A stretch of DNA of 64,000 bases, from positions 3,810,267-3,874,266 of the forward strand of contig NZ_CP030287.1 in NCBI RefSeq assembly GCF_003287935.1. Direction: 5' to 3'. The stretch is from Streptomyces sp. ICC1. GTDB taxonomy: Bacteria > Actinomycetota > Actinomycetes > Streptomycetales > Streptomycetaceae. Shown here piece after piece: positions 52,653 to 60,827 of this stretch (positions are counted from its first letter, which is position 1; every line of letters begins with the position of its first letter). Below the pieces are notes generated by a model. It had not been told where the DNA came from and made no database searches. It was given only the letters and a program-made list of their open reading frames with translations. Position numbers and translations under genes: made by a program.

Positions 52653-55058
52653 TCACTTCTTCTTCTCGTCCTTGCCCTTCGCCGCCGCCGGCTTCTTCCA
52701 GCCGATGTCCTGGTAGCGGGGGGCACCGAGGCCGAAGGCGCCCGCGTTGGCCAGGCCCGGCTTCACGGCGACCAGCTCGGGGCGCTGGTAGAGGGGGATG
52801 GAGCCGGCCGTGGCCCAGATCCGGGCGTCCGCCTTGCGCATCAGGTCGCGGGCCTGCTCCTCGTCCAGCTCGCCGGCCGCCTGGTCGAAGAGCTGGTCGA
52901 TGTGGTCGGTGCCGACCCGGGTGTAGTTCTGCTCGACCAGCAGCGAGCCGTCGGCGGCCGGCTCCGGCTTGGCGAAGATCGGCCGGGCGTCGGTGGCGGG
53001 GTAGGCGGTCGCGGGCCAGGAGTAGAGGGCCAGGTCGTACTGGCCCGAGGCGATGTGGTCCTTGAAGAAGCTCTCGTCGGCCACCTTGGTCAGCTCCGTC
53101 TGCACGCCGACCTTGTGGAGCATCTGGGCGATCCGCTCGCCGACCGTGCGCAGGGCCTCCGAGCCCGGACCGGACGGCAGGACGAAGCGCAGGCTCAGGG
53201 CCTTGCCGTCCTTGGCCAGCATGCTGCCGGAGTTGCGCACGGCCTGCTTGGCGGGGGCCGGGGCCGGGCTGGCCTTGGTCCCGTCGGCGTCCTCGCCGAC
53301 GGCCTCGGCGTCCAGGGCCGGGCTGCGCTTGGCGTCGTCCACGGCGTCGGCCTGGGCGCGCAGGAACTGCTCCTGGCCGGCCGCGAAGGGGCCCGGGGCG
53401 AGCACCGGGGAGGGCTGGGTCCCGGCGGCGAAGGCGTCGGCGTCGACGATCTCCCCGTCCTGGCCGTACGCGCCTTCGGACAGCGGGATGCCGGCCGGGT
53501 CCTCGGGGCCCTCGGGGCGGTGGTCGGGGTGGTCGGCCTTCACCCGCGCCCCGGCCGCGGCCGCCGGCTTGTCGTCGGCCCGGCCGTCGCCGTTGCGCTC
53601 GTCGTCCTGGCCGACGATGTAGAGGCCGTCGTTGCCGGTGCCCGGGCCCGACGGGGTCTTGCCGTCGTCCGTCTCCTGGGCGGCCTCCGGGCCCGCCTTG
53701 GCGCCGGCGGGCTCGGTGAGCTTGCCGCCCCGGCGCCAGCCGGCGTCCGCGAGCAGGGCCTGCGAGGCCTGGGTGTCCTGGCCGCCGAGGGCGTCGCTGT
53801 TGTCGGCGTACGCCTGCTGCCCGGCCAGCGCCAGGTGGCTGCCGACCGGCTTCGCGGGCAGGCCCAGCGGCTTGAGGACGATGTCGGCGAGCGCCTGGCG
53901 GTCCAGGGCCCGGGCCACGGCGCGGCGCACGCGCTCGTCGGCGAGCGGGCCGGTGGCCCCGTTCATCGCGAGCTGGGTGTAGGCGGGCTCCAGGGACTTG
54001 CGGACGGTGAAGGAGCGCAGGGCGCTCTGCTCATCGGTGTAGCGCTTGACCGCCTCCGCCTGCTTCTGGCGGCTCTCCTGCGCCTCCTTCGCCTTGGCCT
54101 CGTCCGCGCCGAAGGCCAGCGCCCACGACAGGGTGGCCTGCGCGGCGGTCACCGAGGCGGCCGGCCCGTGGGCCCCGCCCGACTTCGCGGATTCCCGGCG
54201 GGCCAGGGCGATCCGGTCGGCGCCGGTGCGGTCGATCTCGGCCATGTCGAGCTTGCCGGCGGCCAGCGCGGCCGGCCGCTGCGCCCGGGGCACGGCGGTG
54301 AGCACCAGGGTGTCGAGCTTGGCGGGGCGGCCCCACCAGCGCGGGTTGCGGGTCAGGGCGGCCGTGCCGGTCTTCTTGTCGATGGCGCCCAGCGCGAAGG
54401 GGCCGGCGGTCACCTTGAGGGTGCCCCGGGCGCCCTCGTTGAAGGCTTCCGGGGTGCCCGTGACCTGCTTGGGGTAGAGGGGCGAGAAGAGGGAGCGCCA
54501 GTCCGCGTACGGCTTGACGAAGGTGACCTTGACCTCCAGGTCCGTCTTGCCGCGCTCGATCTTCTCGATCCGGTCGTAGCCGGCGTTGCGCGCCGTCCAG
54601 TACGCGGAGTCCTTGCCGTTCAGGGCCCGCCACTGGGCGACGAAGTCGGCGGCGCCGACCTCGCGGCCGTCGCTCCAGACGGCCTGCTGGTTCAGCTTGT
54701 ACAGGACGACCTGCTTGGGCTCCCGCTCGACTACCTCGGCCTTCTCCAGGTAGTCGGGATTGGCCACCGGGCGTCCCTTGCCGTCCAGCACGAAGAGCTG
54801 GGGCAGCACCGCTCCGGCGATCCGGTTGGTGGTGGCGTCCGCGTCGGCCTGGAAGGTGTTGAGGGTGCCGGGCAGGGCGTCCACGGCCCAGCGCAGCACC
54901 CCGCCGTCGGCGACCTTGTCGCGGGCGGTCGTCGCGATGTCCTGCCCGGCCGCTGCCGGGCCGCCCTCGTCGTCACCCGCGCCGCAGCCCGCGAGCAGCG
55001 GCAGTGCAAGAACTCCCGAGGTCAGGAGCGCCAAGGACCTGCGCCTTCTCTGGGACAT
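52653..55058 (-). CDS. Large SBP family 5 lipoprotein with low-complexity insert
   Basis: An 801-residue lipoprotein (LLAGCGAG) of the peptide/nickel-binding family. Family elements are ADGGVLRWAVDALPGTLNTF, VRRAVARALDRQALADIVLK and PLYQRPELVAVKPGLANAG. An insertion of roughly 170 residues (about 455-625), rich in Ala, Asp, Pro and Gly, splits the fold before ALSLRFVLPSGPGSEALRTV and explains the length above the usual 550. The C-terminus is Lys-rich. No permease or ATPase genes adjoin, so it must use another transporter or act alone as a sensor. ATG at 55058 follows GGAGG. It is divergent from a small coiled-coil gene and the sdh operon. Confidence 0.85.
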   Translation of the reverse strand: MSQRRRRSLALLTSGVLALPLLAGCGAGDDEGGPAAAGQDIATTARDKVADGGVLRWAVDALPGTLNTFQADADATTNRIAGAVLPQLFVLDGKGRPVANPDYLEKAEVVEREPKQVVLYKLNQQAVWSDGREVGAADFVAQWRALNGKDSAYWTARNAGYDRIEKIERGKTDLEVKVTFVKPYADWRSLFSPLYPKQVTGTPEAFNEGARGTLKVTAGPFALGAIDKKTGTAALTRNPRWWGRPAKLDTLVLTAVPRAQRPAALAAGKLDMAEIDRTGADRIALARRESAKSGGAHGPAASVTAAQATLSWALAFGADEAKAKEAQESRQKQAEAVKRYTDEQSALRSFTVRKSLEPAYTQLAMNGATGPLADERVRRAVARALDRQALADIVLKPLGLPAKPVGSHLALAGQQAYADNSDALGGQDTQASQALLADAGWRRGGKLTEPAGAKAGPEAAQETDDGKTPSGPGTGNDGLYIVGQDDERNGDGRADDKPAAAAGARVKADHPDHRPEGPEDPAGIPLSEGAYGQDGEIVDADAFAAGTQPSPVLAPGPFAAGQEQFLRAQADAVDDAKRSPALDAEAVGEDADGTKASPAPAPAKQAVRNSGSMLAKDGKALSLRFVLPSGPGSEALRTVGERIAQMLHKVGVQTELTKVADESFFKDHIASGQYDLALYSWPATAYPATDARPIFAKPEPAADGSLLVEQNYTRVGTDHIDQLFDQAAGELDEEQARDLMRKADARIWATAGSIPLYQRPELVAVKPGLANAGAFGLGAPRYQDIGWKKPAAAKGKDEKKK

Positions 55059-55426
55059 GGGTGGTACCTCCGGGGCGGGGCGTGAGGGGGGAGAGCCGTG
55101 AGAAGGAGGGGGCCTTGATCACGTTCGGCGGTATATGGAGCTGATCACACTGGGTGCCGAAACCCACTGAAATCGACACCCCGCCATACCCGCCGCAGGG
55201 GACCCTCGCCACGCCGCGAACCCCACCCGTGCGGACCAATCCGGCTTGCCTTCCGGACGAGCGTTCCCCCGTAAGAGGGATGAAAATGGGGTCAGGGAGG
55301 GGCGCACAGTTCGCGCCTGCGCGCCCGCAATAGCTGCACGTCCCTTCACAAGGGGGGACGGGAGGCGCGACACTCGCAGGCGCACATGAGCGTTGCCACC
55401 GCACCCAGCGGAAGTGAGGGCAAGTC
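55059..55426. other. Divergent promoter region, no supported gene
   Basis: About 370 bases between the SBP and small-protein genes. A tgatcac heptamer occurs twice near 55115 and 55142, but I cannot define a promoter with confidence. Confidence 0.4.
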
Positions 55427-55648
55427 ATGTCCCTGCAAGACGATTTGACCGCCGTACGGCGCAACCTGAACGAGCTGGTCCGCTCGGTCGAGCGGCTCGA
55501 GAAGGACGTCGCCCGGCAGGCACCGGCCGCCCCCAGGCCTTCGGGCGAGGGCGGAATGGTCATCGTCCCGGACACCCCGTACGACAGCTCGCTGTGGACG
55601 GACTCCGACGACGAGGGTCTCGGCGCCCGCGACCGCCGCGCTCCCTGA
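55427..55648 (+). CDS. Small conserved coiled-coil protein (73 aa)
   Basis: A 73-residue acidic protein. Residues 1-30 form a heptad-rich coiled coil (SLQDDLTAVRRNLNELVRSV, then ERLEKDVARQ), followed by a Pro-rich linker and an acidic tail (LWTDSDDEGLGARDRR). ATG 55427 follows gtgaggg. It lies upstream of the sdh operon but is separated from it by a hairpin (55675-55705), so it is probably its own transcript. Function unknown. Confidence 0.7.
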   Translation: MSLQDDLTAVRRNLNELVRSVERLEKDVARQAPAAPRPSGEGGMVIVPDTPYDSSLWTDSDDEGLGARDRRAP

Positions 55649-55674
55649 CCTACGCTCCGCGCACACCCCACCGG

Positions 55675-55705
55675 ACCCGGCCACCCGCAGCGACGGCGGC
55701 CGGGT
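55675..55705 (+). terminator. Hairpin between small gene and sdhC
   Basis: Stem acccggcc/ggccgggt (55675-55682 with 55698-55705), 8 bp, 15-base loop. It likely ends the small-gene transcript 40 bases before sdhC. Confidence 0.55.
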
Positions 55706-55744
55706 CTCCTGGGCCACCCCTCATCACTCCACCCGGAGTCCCCC

Positions 55745-56569
55745 TTGGCCACAGGCACCCAACCACCATCACAGCGGCCCGGCGGCGTCCACGGCGCCTC
55801 GCGGGCCGCGATCGCAGCCCGGCACCTGCGGACCGACCGGTGGTGGCTCAGCCCCGCCGGCACCGCGGCCGGGCTGCTCGCCTTCATCGTCTACTCGACC
55901 TGGCGGGCCTTCGCCAACGCCGACTACTACGCGGCGCCGTACGTCTCGCCCTTCTACTCCCCGTGTCTCGCGGAGAACTGCCAGGAGATGCGCGGCGGCC
56001 CGAACCTGGACCTCTTCGGCAGCTGGTGGGGCCTGTCCCCCGCCCTGCTGATCCTGATCTTCCCGCTCGGCTTCCGGCTGACCTGCTACTACTACCGCAA
56101 GGCCTACTACCGGGGCTTCTGGGCCTCGCCGCCCGCCTGCGCCGTCGCCGAGCCGCACGCCTCGTACAGCGGTGAGACCCGCTTCCCGCTGGTCTTCCAG
56201 AACATGCACCGCTACTTCTTCTACGCGGCGGTGCCGGTCGCGGGCATCCTGACCTACGACACCGTGCTGACCTTCCGCGACGAGCAGTACGAGTGGGGCC
56301 ACATGGGCCTCGGGACGCTCCTGTTCCTCGTCAACATCGGGCTGATCTGGGCCTACACACTGTCCTGCCACTCCTGCCGGCACATCATGGGCGGCCGCCT
56401 CAAGCACTTCTCCAAGCACCCGGTGCGCTACCGCCTGTGGGGCTGGATCAGCCGCCTCAACTCCCTTCACATGCAGCTCGCGTGGGCCTCGCTGATCAGC
56501 GTCGCCGCCTGCGACTTCTACGTGTACCTGCTGGCCAGCGGCGCCTTCGACGACCCAAGGATCTTTTGA
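55745..56569 (+). CDS. sdhC: Succinate dehydrogenase membrane anchor subunit
   Basis: A 274-residue membrane anchor for the catalytic sdhA-sdhB pair. About five TM helices: GTAAGLLAFIVYSTWRAFAN, GLSPALLILIFPLGFRLTC, FFYAAVPVAGILTYDTVL, LGTLLFLVNIGLIWAYTLS and LAWASLISVAACDFYVYLL. Conserved His and Cys (LSCHSCRHIMGG, FQNMHRYFF) could bind heme. The single five-helix anchor is the arrangement of mycobacterial Sdh2-type enzymes rather than the two-subunit E. coli form. The start is TTG at 55745 with GGAG six bases upstream. sdhA begins one base after its stop. Confidence 0.88.
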   Translation: MATGTQPPSQRPGGVHGASRAAIAARHLRTDRWWLSPAGTAAGLLAFIVYSTWRAFANADYYAAPYVSPFYSPCLAENCQEMRGGPNLDLFGSWWGLSPALLILIFPLGFRLTCYYYRKAYYRGFWASPPACAVAEPHASYSGETRFPLVFQNMHRYFFYAAVPVAGILTYDTVLTFRDEQYEWGHMGLGTLLFLVNIGLIWAYTLSCHSCRHIMGGRLKHFSKHPVRYRLWGWISRLNSLHMQLAWASLISVAACDFYVYLLASGAFDDPRIF

Positions 56570-56570
56570 G

Positions 56571-58505
56571 ATGGCTCAAGTGGAACGGCAGCAGTGGGAC
56601 GTGGTCGTGGTCGGCGCGGGCGGCGCCGGGCTGCGGGCCGCGATCGAGGCCCGGGAGCGCGGCGCCCGTACGGCCGTGATCTGCAAGTCCCTCTTCGGCA
56701 AGGCCCACACCGTGATGGCGGAGGGCGGCATCGCCGCCTCCATGGGCAACGTCAACGACGGCGACAACTGGCAGGTGCACTTCCGCGACACCATGCGCGG
56801 CGGCAAGTTCCTCAACCAGTGGCGGATGGCGGAGCTGCACGCCAAGGAGGCCCCGGACCGGGTCTGGGAGCTGGAGACCTGGGGCGCGCTCTTCGACCGG
56901 ACGCCCGACGGGAAGATCTCGCAGCGCAACTTCGGCGGGCACGAGTACCCGCGCCTCGCGCACGTCGGCGACCGGACCGGCCTGGAACTGATCCGCACCC
57001 TCCAGCAGAAGATCGTCCAACTGCAGCAGGAGGACTTCAAGGAGTTCGGGGACTACGAGGCCCGGCTCAAGGTCTTCCAGGAGTGCACGGTCACCCGAGT
57101 TTTGAAGGACGACAGCCCGAAGGACGACAGCCCGAAGGGCGGGGGCCGGGTTTCGGGGGCCTTCTGCTACGAGCGCGAGACCGGGCGGTTCTTCGTCCTG
57201 GAGGCCCCGGCGGTCGTGCTGGCCACGGGCGGCATCGGCAAGTCCTTCAAGACCACGTCCAACTCGTGGGAGTACACCGGCGACGGCCACGCGCTGGCGC
57301 TGCTCGCCGGAGCGCCCCTGCTGAACATGGAGTTCGTGCAGTTCCACCCGACCGGCATGGTCTGGCCGCCCTCCGTGAAGGGCATCCTCGTGACCGAGTC
57401 GGTGCGCGGCGACGGCGGGGTGCTGCGCAACAGCGAGGGCAAGCGGTTCATGTTCGACTACATCCCGGACGTCTTCAAGGAGAAGTACGCGCAGTCCGAA
57501 GCGGAGGGCGACCGCTGGTACGAGGACCCGGACCACAACCGGCGCCCGCCCGAGCTGCTCCCCCGCGACGAGGTGGCCCGCGCCATCAACTCCGAGGTCA
57601 AGGCGGGGCGCGGGTCCCCGCACGGCGGGGTCTTCCTGGACGTGTCCACCCGGATGCCGGCCGAGAAGATCAAGCGGCGGCTCCCGTCGATGTACCACCA
57701 GTTCAAGGAGCTGGCGGACGTGGACATCACCGCCGAGCCGATGGAGGTCGGCCCGACCTGCCACTACGTGATGGGCGGCATCGCGGTCGACTCCGACACC
57801 GCCGCCACCGTCGGGGTGCCCGGGCTCTTCGCCGCCGGTGAGGTGGCGGGCGGCATGCACGGCTCGAACCGGCTCGGCGGGAACTCCCTCTCCGACCTGC
57901 TGGTCTTCGGCCGCCGGGCCGGACTGCACGCCGCCGGGTACGCGGCCGCCGAGGCCGGCCGGCTGCCGGTCGTGGACCAGGCCCGGGTGGACGAGGCGGC
58001 CGCGGAGGCGCTGGCTCCGTTCCATGCCGCCGAGGGCGCGGAGAACCCGTACACCCTGCACCAGGAGCTCCAGACGGCCATGAACGACCTCGTCGGCATC
58101 ATCCGCCGCGAGGGCGAGATGGCCGAGGCGCTGGAGCGGCTCGCGGCCCTGCGCGTACGGGCCTCTCGCGCCGGGGTCGAGGGGCACCGGCAGTTCAACC
58201 CGGGCTGGCACCTGGCGCTCGACCTGCGGAACATGCTGCTGGTCAGCGAATGCGTGGCCCGCGCGGCCCTGGAGCGCACCGAGAGCCGGGGCGGGCACAC
58301 CCGCGAGGACTGCCCGGCGATGGAGCGGTCCTGGCGGCCGGTGAACCTGCTGTGCCGGCCGGTGGAGCCCGCGCCCGAGGACCCTGCCGCGGACCGGATC
58401 GAGCTGACCCGGGTGCGCACCGAACCCATCCGATCCGACCTGCTCGCGCTCTTCGAGAAGGAAGAGCTGGTCAAGTACCTCGCCGAAGAGGAGCTCTACG
58501 AGTGA
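56571..58505 (+). CDS. sdhA: Succinate dehydrogenase flavoprotein subunit
   Basis: A 644-residue flavoprotein that oxidises succinate to fumarate and feeds electrons to sdhB. The FAD-binding motif VVVGAGGAGLRAAIEA opens it, the covalent-FAD His lies in FGKAHTVMAEGG, and active-site elements include QFHPTGMVWPPSVKG, TESVRGDGGVLRN, TCHYVMGGIAV and GSNRLGGNSLSDLLVFGRRA. A 15-base tandem duplication (KDDSPKDDSPK) sits in a surface loop near residue 185. The gene follows sdhC by one base and overlaps sdhB as GTGA. ATG start preceded by aggatc. Confidence 0.96.
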   Translation: MAQVERQQWDVVVVGAGGAGLRAAIEARERGARTAVICKSLFGKAHTVMAEGGIAASMGNVNDGDNWQVHFRDTMRGGKFLNQWRMAELHAKEAPDRVWELETWGALFDRTPDGKISQRNFGGHEYPRLAHVGDRTGLELIRTLQQKIVQLQQEDFKEFGDYEARLKVFQECTVTRVLKDDSPKDDSPKGGGRVSGAFCYERETGRFFVLEAPAVVLATGGIGKSFKTTSNSWEYTGDGHALALLAGAPLLNMEFVQFHPTGMVWPPSVKGILVTESVRGDGGVLRNSEGKRFMFDYIPDVFKEKYAQSEAEGDRWYEDPDHNRRPPELLPRDEVARAINSEVKAGRGSPHGGVFLDVSTRMPAEKIKRRLPSMYHQFKELADVDITAEPMEVGPTCHYVMGGIAVDSDTAATVGVPGLFAAGEVAGGMHGSNRLGGNSLSDLLVFGRRAGLHAAGYAAAEAGRLPVVDQARVDEAAAEALAPFHAAEGAENPYTLHQELQTAMNDLVGIIRREGEMAEALERLAALRVRASRAGVEGHRQFNPGWHLALDLRNMLLVSECVARAALERTESRGGHTREDCPAMERSWRPVNLLCRPVEPAPEDPAADRIELTRVRTEPIRSDLLALFEKEELVKYLAEEELYE

Positions 58506-59275
58506 CTACCTACGATGCCGCGTTCCGGATCTGGCGGGGCGACGCGGAGGGCGGCGAGCTGCGGGACTTCACCGTGGAGGTGAACGACGGGGAGGTGGTC
58601 CTGGACATCGTCCACCGGCTGCAGGCGACCCAGGCCTCCGACCTCGCGGTGCGGTGGAACTGCAAGGCGGGCAAATGCGGTTCGTGCAGCGCGGAGGTCA
58701 ACGGGCGGCCGCGGCTGATGTGCATGACGCGCATGTCGACCTTCTCCCGCGAGGAGACGATCACGGTGACCCCGCTGCGAGCCTTCCCGATCGTCCGCGA
58801 CCTGGTGACGGACGTGTCCTTCAACTACCGGAAGGCGCGGGAGGTACCGGCGTTCGTTCCGCCGGCCGGGGTCGCGCCGGGTGAGTACCGGATGCAGCAG
58901 ATGGACGTGGAGCGCTCGCAGGAGTTCAGGAAGTGCATCGAGTGCTTCCTGTGCCAGGACACCTGCCACGTGGTGCGCGACCACGAGGAGAACAAGACCG
59001 CCTTCGCCGGACCCCGCTTCCTGATGCGGGTGGCGGAGCTGGACATGCATCCGCTGGACGCGGCGGCCGAGGCGGGCCTGGACCGCAAGCGGACGGCCCA
59101 GGAGGAGCACGGGCTCGGCTACTGCAACATCACCAAGTGCTGCACGGAGGTCTGCCCCGAGGGGATCAAGATCACCGACAACGCCCTGATCCCGCTGAAG
59201 GAGCGGGCCGTGGACCGCAAGTACGACCCGCTCGTGTGGCTGGGGAACAAGATCGGACGCCGTTCCGGTCGATAG
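58502..59275 (+). CDS. sdhB: Succinate dehydrogenase iron-sulfur subunit
   Basis: A 257-residue iron-sulfur subunit. The N-terminal ferredoxin domain has the [2Fe-2S] motif CKAGKCGSCSAEVNG plus a last Cys in RLMCMTRM. The C-terminal domain has CIECFLCQDTCHVV and CNITKCCTEVCPEGI for the [4Fe-4S] and [3Fe-4S] clusters, giving an electron path from FAD to quinone. GTG start overlaps the sdhA stop (GTGA). It is the last gene of the sdhC-sdhA-sdhB operon, followed by a hairpin just before a kinase gene. Confidence 0.96.
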   Translation: MTTYDAAFRIWRGDAEGGELRDFTVEVNDGEVVLDIVHRLQATQASDLAVRWNCKAGKCGSCSAEVNGRPRLMCMTRMSTFSREETITVTPLRAFPIVRDLVTDVSFNYRKAREVPAFVPPAGVAPGEYRMQQMDVERSQEFRKCIECFLCQDTCHVVRDHEENKTAFAGPRFLMRVAELDMHPLDAAAEAGLDRKRTAQEEHGLGYCNITKCCTEVCPEGIKITDNALIPLKERAVDRKYDPLVWLGNKIGRRSGR

Positions 59276-59304
59276 CCGCCCCCAGTCGTTCACTTGGCAG
59301 GACA

Positions 59305-59350
59305 GAATGCCCCCTGAGCAACGTCGTTGACGTGATGTCAGGGGGCATTC
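59305..59350 (+). terminator. sdh terminator / kinase leader hairpin
   Basis: A 13-bp stem (59305-59317 with 59338-59350) with 20-base loop begins 30 bases after sdhB and ends three bases before the kinase GTG. The 3' arm contains the run gggggcat used as the kinase ribosome site, so pairing would hide it. Confidence 0.65.
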
Positions 59351-59353
59351 GCG

Positions 59354-60763
59354 GTGCGGGTGGGGGATCAGCTGGCGGGCCGGTACCGCCTCGAACAGCG
59401 GCTCGGCATGGGCGGCATGGGCGAGGTGTGGCGGGCGCACGACACGGCGCTGGACCGCGCCGTGGCGGTGAAGGTGGTACTGGAGTCCATCGCGAGCGAG
59501 GAGGCGGTCGCGCGCTTCCGGCGCGAGGCCACCATCGGGGCGCGGCTCCAGCACCCCGGCATCACGGTCGTGCACGACGTGGGCCAGGAGTCGGGGCGGC
59601 TCTTCATCGTGATGGAGCTGCTCTCGGGCGAGGACCTGCACGCGGCCCTGGCCCGGGTGCCGGGGGGCCTCCCGGTGGACGTCGCGGTGGAGCTGGCCGC
59701 GCAGACCGCCGAGGCGCTGGCCGCCGCCCACGAACTGGGGGTGGTGCACCGCGACTTGAAGCCGCCCAACCTCTTCCTGCTGCCCGGGGGCAGGCTGAAG
59801 ATCTGCGACTTCGGCATCGCGCACTCGGCCGACGCCACGGCCGGCTGGACGGTCACCGGCCGGACCGGACCCGGCAGCCCGCCGTACATGGCCCCCGAGC
59901 AGTGGCGGGGCGAGCAGGTGGACGCCCGCTGCGATCTGTACGCGCTGGGGTGCGTGCTGTACGCCCTGCTGAGCGGCGAGCCGCCCTTCGGGCAGTCCGA
60001 GGGCCCCTGGGTGCTGATGCGCCGGCACATCGAGGAGCCGCCGCTGCCGCTGCGCGAGGCCGGTACGCCGGTCCCGCCGGACCTGGACCGGCTGGTGCTG
60101 CGCCTGCTGGCCAAGGATGCGGCGGACCGGCCGGAGTCGGCGGCGGCGGTGGCGGAATCCCTGCGGGGACTTCTGGACGGCTCCGCCGGCCGGGGGCGGA
60201 CGGGCATCGCGGTGGCCGCGGGCGGGGCCCCAGGCGGAGGCGCGGGGCGCGGTGGGCGGGCGTGGGGGCACCCCGGCGCAGCCGGCGGCGGGGGGGGCTT
60301 CCCCGCCCTCGGGCACGGCGAACTCGAAGTCGGCGTACCGGTGGTCGGGGCCGGGGCCGGGTCCACCACCGGTACGCCGACTTCGAGTTCGCCGTGCCCG
60401 AGGGCGGGGAAGCCCACGTCCACACTGACCTTCCAGGCACCGGGCGGCAGGGACTCGGCCGTGGTCCAGCCGGCCGGCGCCGCCGCGGGGTCGCGCACCA
60501 GCCGCCAGGGGCCCATCGTGCGGGCGCCGTCGGCGCTGACCGCGTTCACGGTGGCGGCGACCGCCTCCTCGACGGCGTCCCCGTCGTTCTCCCAGGTGAT
60601 GTCGGCGGTGACGCGGCCCTCCCGCTGCCCGTTCACCACCACCTTCACGGTGTCGCCGTGGGCGTGCGCCACGACCGGGGCCAGCAGGATCAGGCCGAGG
60701 GCGGTCAGGACCGTCTGGAAAGCGATTCGTATGCGCATCGTGGCGGTGCTCCGGGTGGGGTGA
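59354..60763 (+). CDS. Hanks-type Ser/Thr protein kinase, 3' part doubtful
   Basis: A cytoplasmic kinase. Residues 1-275 form a complete Hanks domain: Gly loop LGMGGMGEVW, Lys in VAVKVVLESI, catalytic VVHRDLKPPNLFLL, DFG in KICDFGIAHS, and YMAPEQW. The start is GTG at 59354, just after a hairpin holding the ribosome site. From about residue 280 a Gly-rich linker leads to 60295, where a 51-bp inverted repeat begins. From there the frame is antisense to a secreted protein gene (60295-60738) and its 469-residue end is probably not native. No PASTA or TM domain is seen; a genuine C-terminus may be missing. It phosphorylates Ser/Thr in unknown targets. Confidence 0.8.
   Translation: MRVGDQLAGRYRLEQRLGMGGMGEVWRAHDTALDRAVAVKVVLESIASEEAVARFRREATIGARLQHPGITVVHDVGQESGRLFIVMELLSGEDLHAALARVPGGLPVDVAVELAAQTAEALAAAHELGVVHRDLKPPNLFLLPGGRLKICDFGIAHSADATAGWTVTGRTGPGSPPYMAPEQWRGEQVDARCDLYALGCVLYALLSGEPPFGQSEGPWVLMRRHIEEPPLPLREAGTPVPPDLDRLVLRLLAKDAADRPESAAAVAESLRGLLDGSAGRGRTGIAVAAGGAPGGGAGRGGRAWGHPGAAGGGGGFPALGHGELEVGVPVVGAGAGSTTGTPTSSSPCPRAGKPTSTLTFQAPGGRDSAVVQPAGAAAGSRTSRQGPIVRAPSALTAFTVAATASSTASPSFSQVMSAVTRPSRCPFTTTFTVSPWACATTGASRIRPRAVRTVWKAIRMRIVAVLRVG
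60295..60415. repeat. 51-bp perfect inverted repeat at a gene collision
   Basis: Arms 60295-60345 and 60365-60415 are exact reverse complements over 51 bases with a 19-base GC spacer. Each arm encodes the same peptide (FPALGHGELEVGVPVV), read plus in the kinase frame and minus in the secreted gene. It would extrude as a long hairpin. Confidence 0.95.
60295..60738 (-). CDS. Secreted protein of unknown function, 3' end lost
   Basis: The gene starts at ATG 60738 (GGAG upstream) and reads a Sec signal (FQTVLTALGLILLAPVVAHA), then HGDTVKVVVNGQREGRVTAD and ITWENDGDAVEEAVAATVNA, a small beta-rich domain that may be an extracellular CopC/YtkA-like fold. At GFPALGHGELEVGVPVV it enters the inverted repeat; beyond, the frame runs antisense into the kinase gene. 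The native C-terminus, probably a linker and TM, is gone. I do not recognise a close family. Confidence 0.6.
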
Positions 60764-60827
60764 GGGGCCCGGCGGACGGCCGCGTGGCGCGGCCGTCCGC
60801 CGGAGGGGACTTCACGGGCCGACTGGG

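Noticed and set aside
50348..53065. 905-residue plus-strand frame
   Set aside because: Antisense to typA and the SBP gene; no domain match.
59368..60294. Minus frame of the secreted protein continuing through the kinase gene
   Set aside because: Antisense to the kinase domain, so not native; the native part is 60295-60738.
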